Source of the DNA: Jaltomata sinuosa
Taxonomy: Eukaryota > Streptophyta > Magnoliopsida > Solanales > Solanaceae
DNA: 64,000 bases
Reading direction: 5' to 3'
Assembly (NCBI GenBank): GCA_003996215.1
Contig: QJPP01005244.1
Span: forward strand, 62,001-126,000
Position numbers and translations under genes: made by a program. How positions within the stretch are numbered: position 1 is the first letter of the stretch; each line of letters starts with the position of its first letter. The notes beneath the pieces were generated by a model. That model was not told the origin of the DNA. It did not search any database and worked only from the letters and a program-made list of their open reading frames with translations. Below, piece by piece: positions 35,961 through 48,200 of this stretch.

Positions 35961-36306
35961 TAACTTATGATTTTAGTTCGAATCTGTCAATTTATTTATG
36001 CCAAAAGTGATTCAATTAGGCAGCGCTAAAGACTTAAAAGGCCTAAAAATTTGGTGAAGTAATAAATATGATAAAAATAGACAAACTCTAACTTAAGATA
36101 TTACAAGAGCAGTTTGATAAATAAGTCACTAGAATGGTAGAACTATTTCACTAAGTCATACATATTTGTGGTTTTTATATAAGGACCAAAAATCTTACCT
36201 CCATACTTGAAAAAATTGTTTCAGTTAAAATCTTGTGTGAATAAGTCACTTGAATATTTTAGAAGTTAGTTGAAAGAAATTGCAGTAAAAAATATTATAT
36301 AAGGGA

Positions 36307-36361
36307 AACAACAGAAGAAGAGGAGGAGGAGGACGACGACGACGAGGAAGAGGAAGAGGGT
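36307..36361 (+). repeat. Purine-rich GAN trinucleotide tract
   Basis: Runs of GAA/GAG, GAC and GAG/GAA triplets just upstream of the LINE fragment. It could encode an acidic run but has no gene context. Confidence 0.8.
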
Positions 36362-36384
36362 TAAGAAAATTTTAAAAACTACTT

Positions 36385-38440
36385 CCTGTGTTGATGGGGT
36401 TGCACCAGGAATTGATTCTTAGCCCATTTTTATTTGCTTTGGTAATGGATGTATTGACGCGGTAAATACAAGGTGAAGTGTCATGGTGTATGTTATTTAC
36501 GGATGATGTAATTTTGGTTGATGAGACTCGAAGAGTCGAAGAGGAGCTAATGCTAAGTTGGAGGTTTGGAGACAGACTCTCGAGTTTAAAGGGTTTAAGT
36601 TGAGCAGGACAAAGATTGAATATATGGAGTGCAAGTTCAGTGTGGCAACACATGATGCTGAAGTGAAAGTGAAGCTTGTTAGAGTGTAAATTTTAATGTA
36701 TGATAATATTGTGCATGCAGAAAAATAAGGAAAACATCAATCAAGGAACTCTCTCCTATGGAAAGAATCTGCCGGTCAAAGTGAAGGAGTAAAATAAGCA
36801 ACGGCTCTAATCATTGGATCAATTGTCAAGAAATTAATTATGGTTCATCTATGGAAAGAGAATATTCAGCCACAAGTCTCAAAGGAATACTTAAAAGTTG
36901 TACACATCTCATTAAGGAAGAAGATCAGCAAAATCAATGGAGTCAAATCTTGACTCAACTTTATTCTTGGAAAATAGATATTTTACATCCTTTTTCAAGG
37001 ATCAAATCTCTTGGGTTGCTCTCTTCAAAAACCTTCTCCAACGGCTCCTCAACTCTCCTATATAAAGTCGTTCGAAGAAAGGAAGACCTTATACACATAG
37101 TCTAAACCTTCTCAAATTCTTTGCTCTACTTTTATGAAGCATTGTATCTCTTTGTGATTTATTGTGTACTCAAAAAAGAGAGGAGAGGAAAATATTGCTG
37201 GTGAAGCTACTATATCAAAAAAACAAAAAGAGAAAAAGAATCGAGTGTAGTCGTAGGAATTACATTCAACTCTTGTTACCCAAAAGCATCAAAGATTTTA
37301 GTAGAGAATCTCTTGCAACCCAAGGGGACTGGAGTAAGATCCGTTCTGGATCCGAACCAGTATAAAAACATCGTGTGTCTACTTTTACTTTCCAGTTCTT
37401 CTTACTTTGGTTTTTATTATTTGCACAAATCGACTAACTGTACCAGGCAGTCAACTGATAATCGAAAAAGTAGGCGAATCACCCCCCCCCCCCTCTTGCA
37501 CTTTCAAAGCTTGATACACAGGCCGTCCAAAAGAGAGGTAGTTTCACGTATCTTGGGTCTATTATCCAGGGAAATTGAAAGATTGACGAGGATGTCACTC
37601 ACCGTATTGGTGCAGGGTGAATGTAATGGAGGCTCGCATCTGGAGTCTTGTGTGATAAGAAGGTTCCTACTAAACTTAAAGGCAAGTTCTACAAAGTGGT
37701 GGTTAGACCAGCTTTGTTGTATGGGGTGGAGTGTTGGCCAGTCAAGAACTCCCACATTCAAAAGATGAAAGTGGCAGAGATGAGGATGTTGCGATGGATG
37801 TGTGGGTTTCCTAGGAGAAATAGAATTAGAAATGAGGATATCCGAGATAAGAAGGTTTGACGTTGGTGGAAGACAAGATGTGGGAAGCGAGGTTGAGATG
37901 GTTCGACATGTGAGGAGGAGAGGCACGGATGCCCCATTGCGGAGGTGTGAGAGGTTGGTTATGGATGGATTCACGAGAGGTAGAGGTAGACCAAAGAAAT
38001 ATTGGGGAGAGGTGATTCGACAGAACATTGCGCAGTTGCAGCTTACCGCGCAAGGACATGACCCTAAATAGGAAGGTGTGGAGGACGCAGATTAGGGCAG
38101 GAGGTTAGTAGGTAGGAGTGCATCTATGCTAGTAGGTAGGAGTGTTTTTGTCTTGTTGTCAGTACTAGTAGTCATAGTGCTACGCTTGTAGTTTCTTGTT
38201 CTTGAATTTCTCGTACTATTATTTTGTGGTAGTGTTGCTCGATTACTATCTGTTATTTTGTTACTACCTATTGTCTCTTGTACTTCTATTACGTCTTTTT
38301 CTAGACTGTTTTTGTCTTGGACGAGAGTCTATCGAAAACAGTTTTCTCTACCTCACCTCTAAGATACAAGTACAAACTGCGTATACTCTACCCTCCCCAG
38401 ATCCCACGCTGTGAATATACACCAGATATGTTGTTATACA
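36385..38440 (+). mobile_element. RTE-type LINE 3' portion, split by a solo LTR
   Basis: The first segment (36385-36676) encodes degenerate reverse transcriptase: LHQELILSPFLFALVMDVL, then MLFTDDVILVDET, the FADD block with Ala to Thr. After the 830-bp LTR insertion the reading continues exactly (VKVKL then DTQAVQK). It goes on through KFYKVVVRPALLYGVECWPV, MLRWMCGFPRRNRIRNEDIRD and RGRPKKYWGEVIRQ. Several stops and shifts make it non-coding. The 3' end (38330-38440) has the TCTACCTCACCTCTAAGATA and CCCTCCCCAGATCCCAC segment and a GTTGTT-like tail seen in Solanaceae RTE LINEs. A second copy lies at about 50340-51120. Confidence 0.8.
36677..37506. mobile_element. Solo LTR, 830 bp, TG...CA with 5-bp target-site duplication
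   Basis: The sequence TGTTAGAGTGTAAA...TTGCACTTTCA is flanked by AAGCT on both sides (36672-36676 and 37507-37511). The flanking LINE sequence joins seamlessly if the insert and one AAGCT are removed. A TATATAAAG box lies near 37060 in plus orientation, and a run of about 12 C near 37481-37493 precedes the end. The size fits an LTR retrotransposon, possibly copia; recombination between two LTRs removed the interior. Confidence 0.9.
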
Positions 38441-39276
38441 GGAATCCATTGGAGAGTAAATTTGAAAATTTTCTTCGTAATGGGTTTATGATTGACCATA
38501 TGGTATAACTATAGATAAACAATACGGTAAAATAGAGGAGTAAATTTGGTCCTTCACAATAGAAATGGCTATTAAGTGCTAGTATTACAAGAACAGTTTA
38601 CCTTATTCCCTAATTTGTATGTTTCCTTTTTAATATTTGTTTCCTTTTTAGCCAGAACTGCACATTTTATAATGCTCACAGATCAGTTTGAAATTTCACC
38701 TACTTAACCTTGGAAATCAAATCAAATAAATTCTTTAGAACAGACTTCTCAATCTACCATAGAACCTCAGCTCCAGAAAAGTGGGACCTAATTAGAATTT
38801 CATAATTTAAAAGTGATTAGTTTGAAGGTATATTTCAAGTGATACAGGTTTACAAAAACCTTCAATTTTCAAGTGAAGTTCAAGTCCAAACATAATTTCA
38901 GCTCTCACAAACACACACTTTCAACTTCAAGTTCAAATACTCATTTTTCCAAGTCCAACTCAAACATCAATCAAACATCTCTTAGCATGTGTAGACCAAA
39001 CATCGATCTAGAACACAACAAATAAGATAACACATGAACAGATGATACTGCATCCTAGCATAATATAGAAAGATTAATGGACCATTTACAGCTGCATTCA
39101 TGGAGTCCCAGAGGAAAAGAATGAGGGAGGGAGAGGACATGCAACCCTATTTAATCTTGTCAAGCTTCCCTCCTCTTACCTTTCTCTTCCTTTCTGATCT
39201 TTTTTTAAGTTCATTTTTTACAAACACATGATAAAGCTGACCCACGGACAACAAAATACACTTCATTGTCAACAGG
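38441..39276. other. Spacer between LINE and the 3' end of the MOM1-like gene
   Basis: No credible coding frame. The part next to 39277 should contain the 3' untranslated region and polyadenylation site of the minus-strand gene. I could not single out a polyadenylation signal with confidence. Confidence 0.5.
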
Positions 39277-42200
39277 TCAGTCATCATCAGACACACAGAC
39301 AACATCAGTTACATTAGTAGCTCCGGCTGAAGAGGTAGAAACTCCATGTACACCATCCAGTGTTTGAAATTCAGATAGGTCCAATAAATCAAAGTCAGAG
39401 CCCACATCTGGTAAAGGTGGCATAATGTTTGGCCTGTTTGCATGAGGTCGATTCTCCACATTAAAAAGCAGTTCCTGAGCAGAGATAGATGGATTTCGTG
39501 CTGCAGGCAATCCACCAATGTCATGCTGCGGAGTCGCGTTCCGAGAACTAGAAAGATCTACAGCTAACTGTGGAACCAACGGCGTAGGCATCTGATGTTG
39601 AGGAGGTTGGGATGGGGATGGGGATGTTGTTTGTAGAGAAGCTAGTTGGGGAAGCAACGGTAATGATGCAGCCATGTTAGTCGATTGCGGATGATTTTGC
39701 ATACTCTGAGCAAGAGTTGACGGGCTGCTGCTAGAAGACATGGATGTAGGAGTCCTGAAAGGCTGAAGATGGGGGGCTGGAGCACGGAACTCGCCAGCTA
39801 CCCTAAGATTACCAGCGGAAGGGGTAATTGCACTGATGAGAGGTGGCCTGCCAGGAATTCCTGCAGAAAGTGCTGTTGAACGACTAACAGCAGCTGTCTG
39901 CTGAGTAGCTGCAGGTTGGCCAGCTAAAGACAACCCAGTAACAGGTGCACATCTTACTGTAGGCTGAGAAATCCCACCAGAATGTGCTGAACGATTAGAG
40001 GGGACAGAAGTCTCCTGTCTAACCTGTGCTTGGCCAGCTGAGGACAAACTGGTGACAGGGGAAGCTCTCAAACAAGCTGGGACTGAACTTTGCTGGCTAG
40101 CCGAAGAAGAACCAGTCACAGGAGAAGACCTCAAATTAGGCTGTTGGGATACCTGATGTAGATGCTGCAAATAACTAGAAGGCACAACTACAAAGAACAA
40201 TAATACTTCAGTACACAAGAAAAGAAAAAATTTACTTGAGAAATTACCAGCCTGACTTGTATAACCTAGCAAAGTGCAAAAACTAGCACCATCTGTCTAC
40301 CACCCTGATAATATATGTAATGTAAGACCCCTATAAGGGAATTAAAAATGTATTCTTAAGTAAAATCTGGACGCAACTGTAAGTTCAAAATTATGACAAG
40401 AAAAGTTAACCACTCTTTGGAAATGCATAACATTGATCATATACCTTGACGCATGCCTGGAAGCCCCGAAGGTTTGAGATTCATGCACTTGCATCTGAAA
40501 GCATCTGCCAAAAGCTTATTCATGAGAACTTTGTTCTGATTCACATCAAGTTCTTTCTTCTTCCGAAGAAATGCTGCCTCTGCCTCCTGAAGTTTATGAT
40601 CATATGTCTTGCGGATTTGTGCAATCATTTCCTCTATCTCCTTCTCGCAATCAGATCTTAGACGCAATTTCTGTTCAAAAAGAGAAGAACTTTAAGAAAT
40701 AAAGGACTAGGAGCAAAGAATCACGAAGAAAGAAATTGGAATTAACCATGTCTTCAAGAATCTTGGTGCCTTGTTCTCTTTCTTTATTAATCCTTTCCCA
40801 ATCTTTATGCAGAGGATCAGCATTGAATGGAAGAGTTGAATTCCAAGTGGCCATCTGATGGTCAGGATGAACTGGTACGTTCCTGGCTCCTTGGACAACG
40901 GCAGTATTAGTGTTATGTTGCAGGACTGCTTGACTAGGAAGCTCAGCGGAACCTGGCACTTGAACTGGAGTTCCCATATTATGGGAAGATGCACCCTGTT
41001 CTGAAATGGGTCGAGGCTCCACTCTACTGACTTCTGAGAAATTAGTCATTTCACAGATCAGAGGTGACATCTCAACATCGACAGATGGACACACTTCCGA
41101 ATTACCACCTGCCATTAAAGGTTCCATCGTCTCCCCATCCAAATGACGAGAAGACCCAAGGTTTGGCGTAAAGTTCCTTTCATCATTATGGGTATCATGT
41201 GTAATGTCACTCGGTGGCTCGTGAGCAGCAAATGAAAAACCATCAGAAGCTGGCTGCTGTTGCTCAGAACTACTAATTAACACAGCTTCAGAACTGTTGG
41301 CTCCATACTGCCCAGCATCAACTTCAACTTGTGGTCCACTCTGATTTTCTGGGAATGGCATCTCATGAGTGAGCTTTCCTTTATATCCTGAAGACTGGAA
41401 ACGTTCATACTGATTTAGCTGTTCAGTTTTAAGTGCACAACTATCAATAACAGAACAGCCAATACTTTTCCACAATATATCAGGACAAAATTCATATAAG
41501 TTTTTTGGAGGGTAGAACTGCAAGTCACCAGACAAATTGGTCCATATTCCCTGTTTTACAGCTTGGAATAAAACTAAGAGGTAACTTGCCAATTACTCGC
41601 CCAAAACGATCTAAACAGAACATGTCTTTGCAATTTGAGACATTTTTTACTTTTCCTAGGGAGAACATATATACCTGTGCCCAGATTCTGAATCCAGATG
41701 TTCCACATAATAACACAACACAAACACCATATAAATTTCGAAGACAAAGACCACTTACTTGATTTTGAGGTAAAGAACCACCATCATCAGAACAAAGAAC
41801 TGCTGCTACCGAAGGCAAGTCAACTACCAATTCCAGATGAGAAATTTGGTTTGTATCAGTGGATCTAACTTCATCTCTCGGGTTATCTTCATCATTTTGC
41901 AGATGAGAATTATTTTCCAGACTATCATGTTCTGTATTCAATTCTTCAGTAACATTATTTACTTCTGAATTATCATTCCCCAGAACATCAAAACCCGTTC
42001 CAGATACATCCAACAAATGCTCTCTAGTTGGATCCTCTAATAGAACCTCAGTATGTTCTTCATGAGGCAGCGGAAACACAGAAACAATTTCCTCTGAATC
42101 CCCACCTAAATCACCCACTTCATTAAGCTGCTTGGATCTAGCAACCAATGCTCCAGTGCTAGAGGCAATCTCAACTTGCTCCTCTGTTGCTGGCGTAGGT

Positions 42201-45200
42201 AAAACATTTGAAGTTTCAACGGGAAGAATATTTGACACATTGGAAGTAGATGCAGGTACATCTGGATCACCTACTTCAGTAGCCTGCTTGGAACTAGCAA
42301 CCAATGCTGCAATTTCCTCTGAACTACCACCTAAATCACCTACTTCACTAGGCTGGTTGGATTTAGCAACCAACGCAACAGCCGTAGACGCAATCTCAAG
42401 TTGCTTCTCCATTGCTGGCATTGTTAAAACATTTGATCTTTCAACAGGAAGAATATTTGACTCATCGGAAGTAGATGCTGGTAGATCTGGATCACCTACT
42501 TCATTAGGCTGCTTGGATCTAGCCCCCAGTGCTCCAATTTCCTCTGAACTACCACCTAAATCACCTCCTTCATTAGGCTCTAGCTGATTGGATTTAGCAA
42601 CCAACATTCCAGCAGTGGATACAATCTCAACTTGCTCCTCCATTGCTGGCATTGTTAAAACATTTGTAGTTTCAATAGGAAGAATATTTGACTCATCAGA
42701 AGTAGATGCAGGAACATCTGGATCACCTACTTCATTAGACCGCTTGGATATAGCAACCAATCCTCCATTGACAGCCTTGACCCCAGCTAGGTCCTCTGTT
42801 GCTGAAGTTGTTAAAGCATTTGTAAATCCATTACGAAGAATATCTGACTCATCAGAAGTAGATGCAGGTATATCAGACCGTGTGCTATCCAAAATATTAC
42901 CTGCATTCAGTTCCTCAACATGATGTCCAGATACAGGGGGAACAGTCTTGGGAGAATTGTGTGAGACATTTACATTTTCCTGAGAGCACCCTATGCCATC
43001 TATCGGATCAGATCCAACACCCCTGAAGGAATTTGCTTCGGCCAACCACGAAGCAGCCTTTTGCATTTCCTTGTTCTTCATAGCAGAGTGTTCTACCTCA
43101 AGCTCTTTAAGTTTCTGATCCTTGTGGCATTTGAGCTCTTGCATTTTTCTTGAAAATTCAGTCTCTAATGTTTTTTGTCTATCCTTTATTGCATTCCCAT
43201 ATATAGACCGAAGAACAGCAAACTGCAGTCTGTAATCCTGCTCAAGCTCTTCCTTCTTCTTTTCCCATATTTTCTGGAACTCTTCAATTTCCTCCTTTTG
43301 CTTTTGTACCAGCTTTGACATTCGCCTCTCACATCTACACTGGACCTCCTTAATGAAATTTTCCCTTTCAATATCCACAAGTTCTTCTTTAGGTGTCACA
43401 ATGCATTCCCTGTATAATTTTTTACCTTGCAATCTTTCTTCCATTTCCTTTTGCACATTCGGCTGGGGAGATTCTGCAACTTGTGACATACTTCCTGTTG
43501 ATGGCTCTTCTGCAACAGATCTCGCAGCTAATAAAGAACACTTGGAAGAACTTGAAGCATTATCATTTTGATCCAACCGCTGCAGGAACAACTTTTTCAA
43601 GGAACGGATCTTCAGACAGACATTGTTTGTCTCTTCCTCGGTGCATCCAAACTGTAAGTGCTGCTTTGCTAGCAAGAATGTCTCCTCTTTGTCAATCTTT
43701 TGCTTTAAGATTGAAGCTGCAACCCAACACTGAGAATTCACAGTAAATGTCAAATAAGAAAAATCACAGCGACAATAAATACGTTTTTTCTTGAAGCAAG
43801 AAGCACACTAAGGGTCGTTTGGTGTAAAGACAAGGTGCAGGGATTGCAATGTAGGAACTAGTAAAGCAGGTTTTGTTATGCAGGGATTAAGATGTTTATT
43901 GTTTACTTTTAGAAAAAGAAATAGTTTAAGACATGTGGGTTATTTTGGTCATTTTAGTTTTGTTTTATCTGTGTATTACTAATCCCCATATTCCTATTCC
44001 ACCTTCTTTCCGCATAAAATAATAAATAGATTCCTACCTAACAACAAAAACGCCAACCAAACAGTTATTATTATTTTATTTTTTCATAATCGTGGTGACG
44101 CGGTCAGCTTATGCCACATTAGACTATTTCCATGGGTTACTTGTTACCTCCCACGTGCACAGGTATCGGGTCACCAAAGCTTGGATACATGGGAAGAAAC
44201 CGCCTATTTTTTTTTGCCTTGGGATTTGAACCTGAAACTTCATGATTCTTAAACCATTTCATTTGACCACTTGGCCACAACCTTGGGTGCCCAAAACATG
44301 TAGTATATAATGTTGAATTTAATGCAAGTTTCAAAAGGTAATCAAACATTGTATCACAAATGTGCGAGTTTTAAGCAGGTTTTATACTATCTTAGTGATG
44401 CAACTAAACGACCGCCAAATGTATAGGATAAAGTTGAATGGTAATTTAATGAATAATTAATACTACTTCAACCTAGTCAAATAAGACTTCACCTTGATAT
44501 CAGATTAAATTCTGTAAGGCTACCATGGATCTACAAGACATGATTGAATTCGAGAACATGCATACTACCAGATTAAGAGGATCTGACAAACCATGGTGTT
44601 GAATGGACAATGATTTAACAATGACATTGGCAATAGGAAAAATTAAACTTGATAGGTCAATTTATATATACAATCGACTCAACAGGTTAGTTGATGTAGA
44701 GTGATGACTACATAAATGTAGGATGTCAATATGACAGGTCAGCTAAACTGGACTGATATATCCAAGCGAGGCAAAAGAAGCACGAGCCGCAAGTGTGTAT
44801 TTTGGAGACGAGATTTTCGCTACTGTATTCTTCTTGATGAGAATAGATTTGGGTGGAATGAAGAACACATAACGAGATGTGGTGTCACTGAAACAAACAT
44901 CAAACATACAAAAATTGTAAAACTAAAAAAGTAAAGGAGAACTTTCGTCGAGCAGTCTCCAAGAAGCTCTTAGAGTTCTACCAAGATCATAGAAACTCTA
45001 ATACCGAGTAAAACTAGAAGAAATAAGACACAAGACTTCTTATCGAATATATATTAATAACAGGCTCCTACGTACAGGAATTTTGAGCTACATGAAATTA
45101 AAAAAAGAAAATCCTCATTTTTTGGATTCCTAATTGTTATGACTTGATAATTTTTTACCTGAACTTTTAAGATAGTCAATGAAGAGAAGGATCGATTCCA

Positions 45201-48200
45201 CCGACAGAAATAAATATTGTAGAAGGATGCAAGCAGATAGGATGGCTAGTGGAGGCAGAAAGATACTAACCAGAGATAACTGGAAAGCCTGTAAAATTGT
45301 TGCAGGTTCCCTACTAACACGATGATTCTCCATGACATATTCCAGAAACTTTCCCACCATATGTTTGACAACGTCCTACATTTAAAATAGTAGGGAGTTC
45401 TCAAAAATAGCAAATTTCACAAGTATGTCGATCATTCCAGATAAATCATTTTTATTCATTTACATATAGAGTACCAAGTAGTTTGGGGTTGAAGCCTGGT
45501 TCACACAAACAAGCAGTAAGAAATTTGATAGGGGGTCAGAGCCTGCTTCTTATTATTAAAATTTGTAGATACTAAAACAAGGCCCAATAAACCACTGTTG
45601 TAACAATTGAATTACAGGATGAGATGGATGATTAAAACAAGAAGATGGCACATTGTTTTAAAAATAAAACAATTAGAAATTAATAGCATACACTAAAGAA
45701 AAGAACCAAGTGGAAAGGCCTTCAATAAAACAATGAGAAATCAAAGACACTTTGCAAAATTAGCAGCAAAATCTTTGGATAATAGAAGAACAGGACAATA
45801 AAACCTTAATGTTGCTAACTATTGGAGTTCTACTTCTACACAATTCACAAATTTGAGGAATAAAATACAAACATAAAAGTTGTTGTCCTTTATCACAAAG
45901 ACAGCAATAAAAGAAGTTCAAATAGCAAACTCCGTGCCCTTGATTATTTTTCTAGAAACAATTTTACCCCTTTTATAGGAAGATGAACTAGTTGACTGGC
46001 TAATTTGAAGGATGGCTTTAAAAAAGGATGCTGCAAGTGTTAGAAGAAAGAGCTATAGCAGCACACTGTCCCATCATATGTAGAATTCCAAAGATGAAAA
46101 TGCAACATGCATACTGCTCATGTATTCCTGATTCTTTGTTATTTAACTTAAAGCTACTAAAACATAGGTATAAGAAGCTATTTAACAGCCAGGACATACA
46201 CATATATGCTAGATGGAACAATCAAATGAACGATGCCTTTTTTCATGCTATGCATGCTCTATACCAATTGGTGCGCTGGGAAAAGGTTACAACGCCTAAG
46301 CGTTGGGGTGGATTAGGAGTTATAGATTTGAAGGTTTTCAATAAAGCATTATTAGGGAAATGGTTATGGAGAGTTGGAACTAGAAGATGCTTTTTTGGTG
46401 AGAGGTCACAGCGGAAAAACTTGGAAGGGCGTTGGAGAACTAAAAGCGTCAGTGTGCCCTATAGATGCGGATTATGGAGGAACATTTTAAGGGGATGGGA
46501 GGAGTTTAGTGACAATGTGTCTTTTGGGGTAGAGGGATAGGAGGAGGGTATGTTCCGGGAGCATAGGTGCTATGGAGACTATACTTCAAAGGTATTGTTC
46601 CCAGATATATTCGGAATTTCTTGCCAAAAGGAATCCACAGTCCAAAGCGTCCGAAAGCTAAAATATGGAGAAGTTTTTTGGGACCTGAGCTTTAGGAGGA
46701 ATTTCCAAGAGCAGGAGGTGACAAAGTTCCAAAGCTTGATTGATTTACTTCACAAACAAAGTGCCCCACAAGGTATCCATGACATATGGAGGTAGGGGTG
46801 CGGAATGGTGTCTTCTCTGTCAAGACTTCAAGCTATTAATTAAGGAGAGGTTGCTTTTCCACATAACTCGGTGCCTTGAGGTACCAAGGAAGGTATGTTT
46901 CTTCACTTGGCTAGCAACAAGAGTAATTTCGCTGGTGTTTCATGGGTAAGGAAATGTAGACCACCTCCTGATTCATAGTCGGGTTGCTTCGAGGTTATGG
47001 TGGGAAATCCTAACATGGTTTGGATTTTATTGTGTGATGTCAGGCATTGTGAAAGGGTTGATGTTTAGCTGGAAATGCGGGAGAAGGACAAGGGCTTGGA
47101 GTGTTGCCTCACTTGCACTGATGTAGGTTGTTTGGAGAGAAAGAAATAGGAGAGCTTTTGAGGTAGAGAAGACTTTTGTAAAGTTGAGTAGTCTCTTATC
47201 CCTTATTTCTTTTTGGTGCACCCATGAGGTTCCTTGTTGTAAAGAAGATTGGGCGTCTTTCTAAGAAAACCATCTCTTATTGTAGGTTTTCTATTTTTGG
47301 GGGGGATACCTCTTGTAAGCGGGCTCTGCCCATCTCAATGAAATTACCCTATCCCAGAGAATGTTACCTTCTCAAAAAAAAAAAAATTACCCTATCCCAG
47401 AAAAACATGTTCTATACCATTTGTCAATGTGAATGTAGGACTCTGCTTTTTGGCGAATTAACTATGGCAGTTCACCCTCGCCAAGGCAGAGGGATGGAGG
47501 TTTTATCAACCATACTAGGTTTCCCAAACTTGGACAGGTTTGGATGTACGCATACCGCAGAAAGGATGTTGTGGTGCTTACAGTTGTACCAAGAACTGCA
47601 GAATAATATATCCACTTGAAGAGAGTTTAATCAAGGAAAAGATGCTAATTTAGGGGCAACCACAAGACCAGGAACTCATAAATACTTGACAGTGCTAATT
47701 TACTGGCAAATTTAGAGGATGTCAATGTATTCCACCTAACATATTTGTATCTTAATAAAATATCTAATTCACCTAAAAATCATCATATTTACGCGTTCGA
47801 AAGATATTGGATTCAATCATCGTATCAATATAATAACTTTCATTTCCATTAAATAAATATTGCTTTTAGTGTAACGTTAATAGTTTTTTTAAAACAAACT
47901 GTTCTTATCGTTTCATATTAATTGATGCAATGCACGTACACTAAACTAGTTATGATTAATCTGGACAAGCGATGATTGCTATTTTACCTTCACTGTTCAT
48001 CAAAGCACCTGTACACTCTCCAAAGATGACTATAACTTTAAAATAAAAAAAGGAAGGCCAGGCAGGAAATGAATACCGAAAGTTTTAGCACTTCGAACAG
48101 TTTTGCAAACTCAGTTTTCAGATGGATATGAAGGCTTTTCTGCTCATTGTACAGTATTCGCCCTTCTTCAGGCCTAACAAGTTTTTCCTCGTGCAACAGA

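Noticed and set aside
36851..37365. Plus-strand frames of 84 and 67 codons
   Set aside because: They fall inside the solo LTR and have no recognisable product.
42132..42923. Two long plus-strand frames (151 and 111 codons) with repeated LATNA/GSPTSLG motifs
   Set aside because: They are the complement of the tandem repeat in the MOM1-like exon; the minus-strand frame is supported by homology and splice sites.
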